Origin: Pseudoalteromonas caenipelagi
GTDB lineage: Bacteria; Pseudomonadota; Gammaproteobacteria; Enterobacterales; Alteromonadaceae
Direction of reading: 5' to 3'
Assembly: GCF_013140855.1 (NCBI RefSeq)
Contig: NZ_JABBPG010000004.1
Coordinates: 248,001 to 312,000 of the forward strand
DNA: 64,000 bases
Position numbers and translations under genes: made by a program. The notes beneath the pieces are model-generated. The model ran no database searches and was not told the DNA's origin. It saw only the letters and a program-made list of their open reading frames with translations. This document shows, in pieces, positions 36,039-44,128 of the stretch (position 1 is its first letter; every line of letters begins with the position of its first letter).

Positions 36039-36070
36039 GAGCAGTGTGCAAGCACTGCTCTGTTTTTATT
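36039..36070 (+). terminator. Strong rho-independent terminator
   Basis: GAGCAGTG, a 6-nt loop, CACTGCTC, then TGTTTTTATTTT: a perfect 8-bp GC-rich stem with a T-run, on the plus strand. Confidence 0.85.
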
Positions 36071-36171
36071 TTAAGTTACTTGGTATAAATAAAAATTAGA
36101 GTTAAGTGTTACTAAAGTAATTACTAGAACCTACCGATAAATAAAGCCTCTTCACGTATAAGGAATATATT

Positions 36172-36879
36172 ATGAAGATAGCTAACCCAGCCATTAATCT
36201 GGCCCAACTCAATACGACAAAGCAAGTAACAGACAGCAAACAGTCTATGACAGATGAGCTCAACATTGCTGCCAAACAACAACACGCCCAAAACAACTTG
36301 AGCGACGTTCCTGCCCTTGCTAACAACCAAAACCTGCACCGTGTTGAAGTCACATCTGTGAGCGTTTACGAACCTGAGCGCTTTGCAAAGGTATCGCAAA
36401 CACTTTATTTCGGTGAATTACCCAGCCTATTCAGAGATATGCAATCTCATTATCAAGACTTTATGAGTGAACTGGAAAAATCAGAACCTCAGCTGGCAAA
36501 ACTGGAATGGGGATTTTCTGTCGATGAAGGCGGCCAACTGGTTGCAAATGGCCCAATCAGTGATGAAAGCAAAGCTTACCTTGAAGAAAAACTGAATGAA
36601 AACATTGAACTTGTAGAATTAGCCAAACAAGTACCCGATGTTATGATGAAAGGACTAGCCTACGACAGAGGCGCTGATGGTAAAGCCAATGCCTGGGGCA
36701 AGTATGATGTAAACACTGAAAACCTAAAAGATGTTCTGGATTTTAGGGAAGTGCTAGAGCGCACTTACACCGAACGAGATGATATTTCCTACTTCAAAGG
36801 CAACTTTAACACCTTTGAATTTGCCGAAAACGTAGCAAGCCAGTTAAAAAGAAACGCCGAGGTAAAATTTAGTTATTAA
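36172..36879 (+). CDS. Unknown soluble protein
   Basis: A 235-residue, Gln/Asn/Glu-rich protein with no recognisable family and no signal peptide or membrane helix. The start at 36172 follows ATAAGGAATATATT. Residues 1-60 look low-complexity or disordered; from about 80 on it is predicted helical with acidic patches. It sits directly beside the truncated tnsA remnant, so it is either the last chromosomal gene before the transposon remnant or cargo of the decayed element. No function proposed. Confidence 0.55.
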   Translation: MKIANPAINLAQLNTTKQVTDSKQSMTDELNIAAKQQHAQNNLSDVPALANNQNLHRVEVTSVSVYEPERFAKVSQTLYFGELPSLFRDMQSHYQDFMSELEKSEPQLAKLEWGFSVDEGGQLVANGPISDESKAYLEEKLNENIELVELAKQVPDVMMKGLAYDRGADGKANAWGKYDVNTENLKDVLDFREVLERTYTERDDISYFKGNFNTFEFAENVASQLKRNAEVKFSY

Positions 36880-36942
36880 GGTAATACTCAACCTATTGTT
36901 TGAATAGATATGTATTTAGTTTTGTAAGACTGAATGCGCTTT

Positions 36943-37272
36943 TTATGTATGGTCTACGCCCCGAACATTTGGGTGTTTGATACCAGCAGATTCAGCTAGC
37001 TCTAATGTTATCTCGCGCTCTAGCGGAAACTGCTCTTTGACTTGCAGCACATCTTGCCGCCACTCGAGCAAATAGAACATGGATAGTTCAAGATCGGATA
37101 ATAAATGATGGGTTCGTTTGGACTTATAACCAAAGACTCGATGTACACGGCCATCGGATGGTACATCGTACACCGTTAACCAAGGCTTATAATCTTGATA
37201 CTCACCTGTACCGCGTCCCTCTTTAATCCACTTACGATATTGCGCCTCAGTATGGCCAATCTTCCTAGACAT
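36943..37272 (-). pseudogene. tnsA': Truncated tnsA (5' part only)
   Basis: A 109-codon frame whose first 107 codons match the N-terminus of the full TnsA at 52883-53710 almost exactly (for example V instead of A at residue 37), then ends in two foreign residues and a stop. The homology continues upstream of the start for about 55 bases (to about 37328, versus 53768), so the shared block is roughly 380 bp. Glu62 is present, but Asp113 and Lys131 of the endonuclease site are missing, so it cannot be an active nuclease. The break marks a deletion that removed the rest of tnsA-tnsE of an older element. Confidence 0.9.
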
Positions 37273-37368
37273 AATATACCGCTATAACTGATTGAAATTT
37301 CAGCATAGCTAGAGTGAAAGTGTGATGCAAACAAAATAATATTTTGAGTGATTTTCACATTTTAAAAG

Positions 37369-37689
37369 CTAACCTCTGTATTTAGAATGCTTCCTTAAAG
37401 CGCCTAGATTATTCTTTATTCTGCCACTTTTTATATATTCTTCGGCGTTATACAAAAAGTCGGGCTGAAATTTGTCAACTAGCCAAAAATAGTCACTATA
37501 TTTCCTGGGGTTTGGTTGCAAAAGACGTAGAACTTCCAGAAAGATATCATCAATTTCATCCATAGAAAGAGAATTCAAATACCGTGTTTTGTAGTCTTGA
37601 ATATGGGCATATTCATTTTCTCTGCTAGGCCTAACATGTTGATAGTTATTCTCTATCAGATCAAGAAAGTTTTTTACCGACTCTTTCAT
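37369..37689 (-). CDS. Small unknown protein, immunity-like cluster
   Basis: A 106-residue, charged, helical protein (KNFLDLIENNYQHVRPSREN, then LSMDEIDDIFLEVLRLLQPNP and NAEEYIKSGRIKNNLGALRK) with no signal peptide. Not firmly recognised; its size and acidic/aromatic character resemble immunity proteins of contact-dependent toxin systems. It is the last of four adjacent minus-strand genes (11-base gap to the previous one), probably one transcript. Confidence 0.5.
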   Translation of the reverse strand: MKESVKNFLDLIENNYQHVRPSRENEYAHIQDYKTRYLNSLSMDEIDDIFLEVLRLLQPNPRKYSDYFWLVDKFQPDFLYNAEEYIKSGRIKNNLGALRKHSKYRG

Positions 37690-37699
37690 GTAACTTATT

Positions 37700-37927
37700 C
37701 TATATAAGTTTGTTTTTTAATTGGTTTAACAAGTGACTCAATGCTGCGCTTTCAGAATCAAATGTCACGAGAGCGTTTTTATGGCCTCTTTCGGCATAAA
37801 AAACTTCCCAACCAAATCCACTATTTTTTAAACAATACCTTTCATTTATTGGTCCGTTTAGCGAGAAAGATGATTTATCAATACCTAACTGAGACACATG
37901 TTTTAAGAAACTTACTTTATCCATCAT
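37700..37927 (-). CDS. Imm59-like small protein (putative immunity protein)
   Basis: A 75-residue protein whose second half, GWEVFYAERGHKNALVTFDS followed by ESAALSHLL, resembles a recurring immunity-protein pattern (aromatic-VFY-ERG, then F-x-SE-x-A). No toxin gene is adjacent, so it would be an orphan immunity gene. It touches the previous gene in the row at base 37927. The family assignment rests on pattern memory and needs a profile search. Confidence 0.5.
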   Translation of the reverse strand: MMDKVSFLKHVSQLGIDKSSFSLNGPINERYCLKNSGFGWEVFYAERGHKNALVTFDSESAALSHLLNQLKNKLI

Positions 37928-38250
37928 TAACTTTCCGGCTCGAAAACAATGGAAAGCCGCCTATCTTTGAAACCAATGAAGTTTTCTTTCAGAATGATAT
38001 TCATGCGGTCAAATTCGATATTTTTTAATTCCGTTGAGTGTATAAAAGCGCTATTCGTGTATAAAACAGGATCTGGAGCTCTAACATTCCACAGGCCTCC
38101 ATCTAATATGGCAACCCCTTGTATTTCTAGTGCTTGCAATACCTGTTTTACTTCCCCATTAATGAAAGCCTCGATCTCTGCCTGCTCAAACCACCTGAAT
38201 ATTTCTTTTCTGCGCACTTCTAGCTCCTTATGAATTGAGTCATTCAACAT
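37927..38250 (-). CDS. Small unknown protein, immunity-like cluster
   Basis: A 107-residue soluble protein. The N-terminal helix (HKELEVRRKEIFRWFEQAEI) leads into a beta-rich part (GVAILDGGLWNVRAPDPVLY, ILKENFIGFKDRRLSIVFEP). No family recognised. It overlaps the upstream gene by 11 bases and abuts the downstream one, so it is part of the four-gene minus-strand row in the transposon remnant. Confidence 0.5.
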   Translation of the reverse strand: MLNDSIHKELEVRRKEIFRWFEQAEIEAFINGEVKQVLQALEIQGVAILDGGLWNVRAPDPVLYTNSAFIHSTELKNIEFDRMNIILKENFIGFKDRRLSIVFEPES

Positions 38251-38524
38251 TTAAATGATATATCTTAATTTGATCTTCATCTGTGAGTTGAATCACTTGA
38301 ACAAGTTCTAATTTGCCCATTTTCACAAGCGACATTAGCACTTCGTCTAAAGGCTCTAAATGATCCACCTTTACTTCCTCACCATCTACTTCAATCCAAT
38401 GATATTGTCCGTAAGGCAAATACCCCAACCATTCTGACTTGTAGGTAACTTCTTTGGTTTTGTGTCGAAGCGAAGCTGCCCTTAATTTTGATAACAACTC
38501 TTGTTGATGCGCGGTAAGTACCAT
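38240..38524 (-). CDS. Small unknown protein, first of the immunity-like row
   Basis: A 94-residue protein of mixed alpha/beta character (TAHQQELLSKLRAASLRHKT, GQYHWIEVDGEEVKVDHLEP). It is the gene nearest to the right end of the older element, starting 87 bases inside its innermost TnsB-like site. No family recognised. It probably shares a promoter with the three genes after it. Confidence 0.5.
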   Translation of the reverse strand: MVLTAHQQELLSKLRAASLRHKTKEVTYKSEWLGYLPYGQYHWIEVDGEEVKVDHLEPLDEVLMSLVKMGKLELVQVIQLTDEDQIKIYHLNVE

Positions 38525-38610
38525 TAAGCGAATATCCTTACTTCATATCCAACTAAAGCCAGCTTATCAAAAGTAGCATAATAAAGTAGTAAGCTTTATC
38601 TGATAATTGA

Positions 38611-38676
38611 GTATGAAACTTTATTGTTTGGGATGATACTTTATTGTATAGGGTGAAACTTTATTGTTCACCCACA
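38611..38676. mobile_element. Right end of the older Tn7-family element
   Basis: Three repeats at an exact 20-base period (GTATGAAACTTTATT at 38611, GATGATACTTTATT at 38632, GGTGAAACTTTATT at 38652), then CACCCACA. They match the three 20-base repeats at 54975-55040 and fit the closely packed TnsB sites of Tn7 right ends. The end terminates with ACA at 38674-38676. Confidence 0.85.
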
Positions 38677-38681
38677 ACAAA
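38677..38681. repeat. 5-bp target-site duplication (left copy)
   Basis: ACAAA directly before the TGT of the intact element and identical to 55041-55045 after its terminal ACA. Tn7-family transposition makes 5-bp duplications. Confidence 0.85.
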
Positions 38682-38832
38682 TGTGGCCCCGCAATATAGT
38701 TTCATACTGAACGGGGCTGTAAGACCTGTGTTTTGGTTAGGAAATATGAGGTTGAGGAAATAGAGTTTCATACTCAGCTTAAGAGCACTCTCAGGACTAC
38801 CTAGATAGCAAATAATAAAGTTTCATCCTTTA
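38682..38832. mobile_element. Left end of intact Tn7-family element
   Basis: It starts TGTGGCCCCG. Three TnsB-like sites in inverted orientation lie at 38696-38707 (AGTTTCATAC), 38762-38773 (AGAGTTTCATAC) and 38814-38832 (AATAAAGTTTCATCCTTTA reading through 38832). Their spacing is 55-66 bases, as expected for the non-overlapping sites of a Tn7 left end. The first site is enclosed by a GGCCCCG/CGGGGC inverted repeat (38685-38691 and 38712-38717). Confidence 0.85.
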
Positions 38833-39132
38833 TTCAGTTTTTCCAGAACCCTTTCTACTCACTACAACTGTTTTTCTTTGAAACCTTTATCAGGGTACTA
38901 TTTATAGTCAACGTTTTCTCTGCTCGTAATGTGCGAGACTTTCTTTAATGAGTTGAAGATCTTCACTTGTTAAATCTAGCACTTCAGTATTATCTAAAAG
39001 TTTAGCTTTCTTCGAATAGCATATGATTGTTACCCCCCCACCCTAATCAAAGTTCGAAGGTTGCCGTTTAGTACTATAAAAAAGGGCTCTTTAATATTAT
39101 AGTAGTAACTTCTTTGTTAAGGAGATGAAACA
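38833..39132. other. Non-coding stretch with a possible gene relic
   Basis: On the minus strand, 38908 to about 39030 reads as an open C-terminal-looking segment (LLDNTEVLDLTSEDLQLIKE) without a start codon, so it is probably the tail of a decayed gene. The last part, AAGGAGAT at about 39119, is the ribosome site of the next gene. Confidence 0.4.
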
Positions 39133-39507
39133 TTGGAGTTATTGGAATTAGCAATGGACTTAGCTATTTTGGGAGACTCTGAGCATCAAAGCTACACACC
39201 TATTGTTTTTGCGTGCTCTTCAGCCTTTTATGGTATCCTCATGGTTTTGCTCGATTTTTGTACATGTAAAGCGACTCAAAAACCAAGCTTCCTTAAATTG
39301 AGCTATTCTGGATTGGCATCCATTTCTATGATCTTCCTTTGGGGCGTAGGCGCTGGGTTAGCTGGTCTGTTAGGTACTGGTGTAGGTATATTTGAAATAA
39401 GTCGGACAGCTTGTATTTTTGTAGGAGCAGGATGGCCCGTGGTACTACCTAGACTAATTGCCTCGGCAAACTCTGAATTATCCACTGAAAAAGTACCGAT
39501 GGAGTAG
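39133..39507 (+). CDS. Small membrane protein, first gene of the cargo operon
   Basis: A 124-residue protein with three predicted membrane helices (about 25-45, 57-80 and 90-110), the second very Gly-rich (GVGAGLAGLLGTGVG). The start is TTG at 39133, chosen because AAGGAGAT sits about eight bases upstream; ATG 39154 is the alternative. No family recognised. It is four bases from the next gene and so likely the first gene of a five-gene transcript running to 44121. A membrane-effector role in a defence system is conceivable but unproven. Confidence 0.6.
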   Translation: MELLELAMDLAILGDSEHQSYTPIVFACSSAFYGILMVLLDFCTCKATQKPSFLKLSYSGLASISMIFLWGVGAGLAGLLGTGVGIFEISRTACIFVGAGWPVVLPRLIASANSELSTEKVPME

Positions 39508-39510
39508 TTA

Positions 39511-39930
39511 ATGCTTAATTACCTTTTAGGTCGCAGAGACTTTCACGCACGAAAAAAGATTATCAACGCAGTTAAAAGCTTTGATAAATACAACGAAAGC
39601 GAACTTTTAGATAATGCTAGTGCACTTCTCATATTTAAAAGTGATATTCAACAGTGCTGGCTGGTGTTTACTAGTCAAAGAATGTATTTCGTAATTGATG
39701 ACACTGAAAAAGGAATCTTGAAGGCTCTATGGGCTAGAGATAAGGAAAATATTATTGTCGATGGCAGAGTAGCATTGCACTTGAAGGAAGAGAAATACTC
39801 TAAGGAAACTGGTCGCTTACTCTTTGGAAACATGAACAACAGCTTAATGTATACTCACTCTTTATTCAATGGAGTTAGTATTTCAGGGGCAATTATTAAT
39901 CTCGCTCAAAAACATTTCATCGATGAATAA
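39511..39930 (+). CDS. Unknown small soluble protein (PH-like beta fold?)
   Basis: A 139-residue protein. The middle part (ASALLIFKSDIQQCWLVFTS followed by QRMYFVIDD) alternates hydrophobic strands as in bacterial PH-like domains that read out membrane or cell state; this is a pattern impression only. It starts three bases after the preceding gene, and its last eight bases overlap the ATG at 39923 of the ATPase gene. Co-transcription and translational coupling with the ATPase are likely. Confidence 0.55.
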   Translation: MLNYLLGRRDFHARKKIINAVKSFDKYNESELLDNASALLIFKSDIQQCWLVFTSQRMYFVIDDTEKGILKALWARDKENIIVDGRVALHLKEEKYSKETGRLLFGNMNNSLMYTHSLFNGVSISGAIINLAQKHFIDE

Positions 39931-42340
39931 CCTCATGGAAAAAAATAACTATAAAGAAGACTCCCTCAAGTTTGACGTAGACGCCCAGCTAATACGAGAA
40001 TTAGGTGAGAGGCTAGTAAGTAGAAACCATATCGGTATATCAGAGTTAATAAAGAACTCTTATGATGCCGATAGCCCAGATGTCGAAGTCAAGTTACAAA
40101 ACGTCACTTCCACGGCGCTTAGCAACTCAAAGCTGACTATTGTTGACTCAGGTACCGGTATGAACTTTACTACCGTCGAAAAGCACTGGATGACAATTGG
40201 AACTGGGAATAAAAGGCTTAACCCTGTTAGTCAAATTTATGGTCGCCCTGTTACAGGGAACAAGGGTATTGGGCGTTTTGCTTGCCAAAGATTAGCTAAA
40301 AAGCTCGAACTCATTACGTGCGCCAAAACCGAACAAGGTTATGATCACACTACCGTACATTTTGAGTGGGATGACTTTGAACCTGGAAAGTCATTGTCAC
40401 AAGTGAAATGCAAATATGAGTACTTCTCCTCCTCCACGGGCAAGCCTGGAACGACTCTGAAATTAAAAGAATTAAGAGAGAAAATAACTACCCGTGATTT
40501 TAATATGCTTTTGAAAAGCATAACTTTTATTTCAGTGGCGCAACAAACAAAGAGAGCTGGCTATGAAGAAGACCCTGGGTTTAATGCAACAATAGTTGCA
40601 CCTGAATTTGAAAATACACCTGGTACAGAAAGGTTTTTAGCAAGTGATAAAATCTTATCTGCAGGGTGGGGAACCCTTCGTGGCACTATAAAGCATGATG
40701 GAACGATCTACTTAGCTTTAGATAGCAAAGATACCGAAACTCAAAACTACACTGTACGAGACAGTCGCTATCATGCTCTATCAGGTATCGATTTTACTGT
40801 TCATATTATTCCTCTTAAAGGTAAAGTGGGGATAGATAACAGAAGAGAGCCCTCACTATTAACTAATGAAACATTAAAAAGCATCAGAGATGAGTACTCT
40901 GGGATAAAACTTTACTTTAACAACTTCAGAGTATACCCCTATGGTGAAGTCAGCGAAGGAGATGATTGGCTAGGAATAGCTAAAGATATATCTACTCGAA
41001 GAGGAGGAAGTGAACATGCAGAACTTAGTGAGCTAGCATTAAAAATGGGACTACCCACTGCTAGTAGAGCTATGCTAAACCATCCAGGCACTCGCTCACT
41101 AATCGGTAGCATTCTAATCCATGGAGAAGCTACAGATTCTTTTGTAGTGAAAATGGACCGAGAAGGTCTAGTCGAAACTGAAAATTTCATAAACCTTAAA
41201 AAAGTAATTCGTTTATCTTTGGACTGGGCCACAATCAATTATGAAGCATGGTTGATCAGCGCAAGAAATAAAAGGCACCAAACTGTTGTTAAGCGGTTTG
41301 AACAATCATTTGGTCAATCTTTTGAAGATGATAAAAGTCGATTCATTAAGGCAATTGAAACTCTTGAAAGTAATAAAAATCTAGAAGAAACCCCAGTTGT
41401 AAGCCCACAGCCCGCTTCTCTTCTTAAGACTGATGACCAATATAATCTTGACAGTGGTAACAGAGATTTAACCGTTGAAAATCATTTTAACATCGGTACA
41501 AGACCTAATGTTCAACGAGAGCAGGTTGGTTCAGCAAAAGAGCTCGCAGTATCTCAATATGAAGCAATAGAAGCTGAAAATGAGCTGTTACGAGCAGTTT
41601 CAGCTACTGCACCGCTGTTATTTGTCTTTGCGCACGAAGTGAAGGGAATTGCACACTCATTACTCAGCCAATCTACAGAGCTTAAATCAATAGCAGAAAA
41701 AATAGATGATCCAAAAATCCAACAGCAGCTTTTAGATATGGCCAACAATGCTAGTCATTACAAAAAAGCTTTCGACGACCTTTTTGAATTGTTCGACGTG
41801 TTTTCAGATTCAGCTAGCAATACCAAAAAGAAAATTTCATTCTCGAATCTATTTGCTAGAGTTAACAAAGGCTTTAGGTTTTTCATTGAGCAATTCGGAA
41901 TCTCACTGACATTTTCAGATGTTAGCCCCCGCTGGATGATTCCTAGACTAAATCAAGCTGAAGCATATTCTGTACTAATAAACCTACTTTCAAACGGTAT
42001 AAAGTCTCTAATCGCAAGTGAAGAAAAAACAAGAAAACTCCATGTAGAGTTATCTTTAGATGAATCACAATACACACTAACGGTCAAAGACAACGGTATA
42101 GGGCTTAGCGAAGAACATTGGGAGAAAGTCTTTGAAGCTAGAACCTTTGATCCAGAAGGTAAATTATATAGCTCAATCTCATCTGTTCTATGTGATGAAC
42201 AATTAAGCAACCTTGGTAAAGGCGCAGGATTGGGACTGAATATAGTTAGAAATATACTTAGAAAGCATAAAGGTTCTGTAGCTTTTTCAAAGCCTACGGA
42301 TAGTTGGAATGCTGAAGTAAAAGTAGAAATAGGGAAATAA
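39923..42340 (+). CDS. Double-GHKL ATPase: HSP90-like N-terminus plus histidine-kinase-like C-terminus
   Basis: An 805-residue protein. The N-terminal HSP90/MutL/MORC-like ATP-binding fold has N-box ELIKNSYDAD (near 45), DSGTGM (near 85) and GNKGIGRFA (near 115). The middle (about 200-520) is unassigned. Near 570 there is an H-box-like FAHEVKGI in a helical DHp-like region, and then a second HATPase_c domain with NLLSNGIKSL (near 690), DNGIGL (near 730) and GKGAGLGLNIVR (near 775). The gene after it encodes a receiver-domain protein with a one-base gap, so the pair looks like a dedicated two-component relay. ATG 39923 overlaps the preceding stop; ATG 39935 is equally possible. Combined HSP90-type and kinase-type ATPases are found in several defence-island gene families; the role here is inferred. 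Confidence 0.8.
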   Translation: MNNLMEKNNYKEDSLKFDVDAQLIRELGERLVSRNHIGISELIKNSYDADSPDVEVKLQNVTSTALSNSKLTIVDSGTGMNFTTVEKHWMTIGTGNKRLNPVSQIYGRPVTGNKGIGRFACQRLAKKLELITCAKTEQGYDHTTVHFEWDDFEPGKSLSQVKCKYEYFSSSTGKPGTTLKLKELREKITTRDFNMLLKSITFISVAQQTKRAGYEEDPGFNATIVAPEFENTPGTERFLASDKILSAGWGTLRGTIKHDGTIYLALDSKDTETQNYTVRDSRYHALSGIDFTVHIIPLKGKVGIDNRREPSLLTNETLKSIRDEYSGIKLYFNNFRVYPYGEVSEGDDWLGIAKDISTRRGGSEHAELSELALKMGLPTASRAMLNHPGTRSLIGSILIHGEATDSFVVKMDREGLVETENFINLKKVIRLSLDWATINYEAWLISARNKRHQTVVKRFEQSFGQSFEDDKSRFIKAIETLESNKNLEETPVVSPQPASLLKTDDQYNLDSGNRDLTVENHFNIGTRPNVQREQVGSAKELAVSQYEAIEAENELLRAVSATAPLLFVFAHEVKGIAHSLLSQSTELKSIAEKIDDPKIQQQLLDMANNASHYKKAFDDLFELFDVFSDSASNTKKKISFSNLFARVNKGFRFFIEQFGISLTFSDVSPRWMIPRLNQAEAYSVLINLLSNGIKSLIASEEKTRKLHVELSLDESQYTLTVKDNGIGLSEEHWEKVFEARTFDPEGKLYSSISSVLCDEQLSNLGKGAGLGLNIVRNILRKHKGSVAFSKPTDSWNAEVKVEIGK

Positions 42341-42341
42341 C

Positions 42342-43358
42342 ATGAACATACTAGTCATTGACGATAAAGCAAACGACACGAAGCACACTCGCACTCGTCT
42401 CCTAAATATCTTGAAAGAACAAACACAGATCGAATTTGACATTATCCCTCCAAGTGAAGAGGCACTAAAGCCAAAGCTACGAAAAATAGATAGTTATGAT
42501 CTCATTATTGTAGATTACAAATTTGATCAAACTGATTCACCTATATTCAAAACAGGAGCTTCGCTGCATTCTCTTCTTCGAGACTACACTAAGTCAGTTC
42601 CAATATATCTAATATCGGTTTTAACCTATACCACAAACAAATTTGGCGAGTTTGATTTGTTTATCCGCGATGAATTTATAAGTGACCACGTTTCGTTCAA
42701 AAAAGAAATTGAAGATCATAATCTGCTAAAACATGTCAGAAATACTCACGATATAATAAACCTACTGAGAGCCCCTGATGAAACTCAAGATGACTTTACT
42801 TTAATGCTTGCTCCAATCTTAACGGCTGATAATTCAAAAGCTGAAGGTGCAGATGATGGAGAGTTACTGCCCACTGCTTCACAAGACAATACGCACATAA
42901 GGCTTTTTCGCTGGTTAATACAGACACTTTTCTATAAAGAGGGCCCTCTAGTAGATGTAGATGGAGCAGCATTGCGTCTAGGCATCAGTAAAGATTACTT
43001 TGAGTCTATTTGCGAACGTTTCGAATTAGCAAAATACAATGGCATTTTTAATCATTCTCATCGTACACTTTGGTGGAGCTGCCTTTTAGAAGACTATGTA
43101 TTAGAACTAGAAGACGAGCATAACTTTTTGTCTAAACACTCATTTTTAGAAGCTGCACCAAAGCTTCTTGGTGCAACAACTTCAGAGAAACAATCGAAAT
43201 GTATTGTATGTAATGAACGATATCCAGATAGCCTTGGCATAATTGTTGACGACGATGAGAAGTCCTTGTATCAAGTTCACATAGCATGTTCTGAGTTGAA
43301 TGATTCCTTAAAACAAGAGCCATTCTTTAAAAACCCACGAATCATTGATGGCGAATAA
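42342..43358 (+). CDS. Receiver-domain protein with C-terminal Cys/His cluster
   Basis: A 338-residue protein. Residues 1-130 have receiver-domain features: acidic pair in MNILVIDDKAND, phospho-acceptor Asp in YDLIIVDYKFD (near 58), and the helix that follows. The middle part contains a helical, winged-helix-like segment (GAALRLGISKDYFESICER). The C-terminus has a possible zinc site, CIVCNERYP...QVHIACSEL (C-x2-C...H-x2-C, near 287-318). It begins one base after the ATPase stop. No DNA-binding output domain of the usual OmpR/NarL types is seen, so it may act by protein contact or as a specialised effector. Confidence 0.75.
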   Translation: MNILVIDDKANDTKHTRTRLLNILKEQTQIEFDIIPPSEEALKPKLRKIDSYDLIIVDYKFDQTDSPIFKTGASLHSLLRDYTKSVPIYLISVLTYTTNKFGEFDLFIRDEFISDHVSFKKEIEDHNLLKHVRNTHDIINLLRAPDETQDDFTLMLAPILTADNSKAEGADDGELLPTASQDNTHIRLFRWLIQTLFYKEGPLVDVDGAALRLGISKDYFESICERFELAKYNGIFNHSHRTLWWSCLLEDYVLELEDEHNFLSKHSFLEAAPKLLGATTSEKQSKCIVCNERYPDSLGIIVDDDEKSLYQVHIACSELNDSLKQEPFFKNPRIIDGE

Positions 43359-44121
43359 AATGTACACTGATGTAAAATTCACCAAGAAATACCTAGATAT
43401 TTTAGCCAAGTTTTCCTCTTTTTTAGTTCAATACTCGAGCGAGCTGCCACACTCACAGAAATCTCAATTAAGTACATTTTTATCCCAACTTCAGCATGCC
43501 AGCCGTCTTTCTTTAAAACAATTAAGCAAGAATAAGCCTCTGACCACAACAATAGAGATTAAACCCAACATCATATTTCCTTATAAAAATCCGGTAGGTC
43601 AAAAACGAAAATTTTACGTTTCTTTGGGCGGTAAAATCGAGATTCACAATGGAGTAATTACTGACCAAAGCCTATGTCTCAATCTGATGCTAGAACACAC
43701 TCCGAATTGTCAAAATGTTCCCAGTGATTGGAAGTTCTACGATACAGAGCAAGGCTTTCACATAATTCGCAGATTTCACTTCGATTATGACTCTTTAAAT
43801 GACGATCAAGTGAAACCCAAATTTCATCTCCAATATGGTGGTAAGTTCAATAACGAGTACTTTGATTTAAGCAATGTACACTACAAACTATTTCAGCCAA
43901 TCGATCACCCAAGGTTACCTCAACAACCTCACGATCTAATCATGTTACTAGATTTTGTACTCAGAGAGTTTTCACTAAAGGGGCAAGAAATTACCCGTGA
44001 AAAAAGGTGGAACGAATTTGTAATTCAAAGTGAAAAGCTCTGGCTAACACCATATTACGAAAAACTAATAACGAAGCTCCAGTGCGGTTCTCGAATTACC
44101 CCACTTCACCGCACGAAATAA
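43348..44121 (+). CDS. Unknown protein, last gene of ATPase/receiver operon
   Basis: A 257-residue protein with no recognised family. The first 75 residues are helical and polar (DILAKFSSFLVQYSSEL, FLSQLQHASRLSLKQLSKNK), the rest beta-rich with Phe/Tyr/His (GFHIIRRFHFDYDSL, KFHLQYGGKFNNEYFDLSNV). It overlaps the receiver gene by 11 bases if ATG 43348 is used; ATG 43360, directly after the stop, is the alternative. It ends eight bases from the convergent methyltransferase gene. Its fixed position suggests it is a functional part of the system, perhaps a nucleic-acid-binding or effector protein; that is speculative. Confidence 0.6.
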   Translation: MANKMYTDVKFTKKYLDILAKFSSFLVQYSSELPHSQKSQLSTFLSQLQHASRLSLKQLSKNKPLTTTIEIKPNIIFPYKNPVGQKRKFYVSLGGKIEIHNGVITDQSLCLNLMLEHTPNCQNVPSDWKFYDTEQGFHIIRRFHFDYDSLNDDQVKPKFHLQYGGKFNNEYFDLSNVHYKLFQPIDHPRLPQQPHDLIMLLDFVLREFSLKGQEITREKRWNEFVIQSEKLWLTPYYEKLITKLQCGSRITPLHRTK

Positions 44122-44128
44122 TTTACCT

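Larger units (their letters stand above)
36950..38676 (-). mobile_element. Remnant of an older Tn7-family element at attTn7
   Basis: This consists of the truncated tnsA, four small immunity-like genes and an intact right end (38611-38676) finishing in ACA. The gene order tnsA - accessory genes - right end is the same as in the intact element next to it. No left end was found in the window, so the left part was lost at the junction near 36950, or lies outside if the loss was an internal deletion. Confidence 0.85.

Noticed and set aside
33139-36950. Left end of the older Tn7-family element
   Set aside because: I searched by eye for TGT next to ACAAA and for inverted GTTTCAT-type sites; none was found, so no left boundary is claimed.
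38908-39030. Minus-strand segment LLDNTEVLDLTSEDLQLIKE as a gene
   Set aside because: Reads well as a protein C-terminus but no start codon is available in frame; treated as a possible relic only.
39923-43358. Detocs-type defence system
   Set aside because: The kinase-like protein has an HSP90-like N-terminal domain and the receiver protein lacks a nucleosidase-type effector, and no separate receiver-only gene is present.
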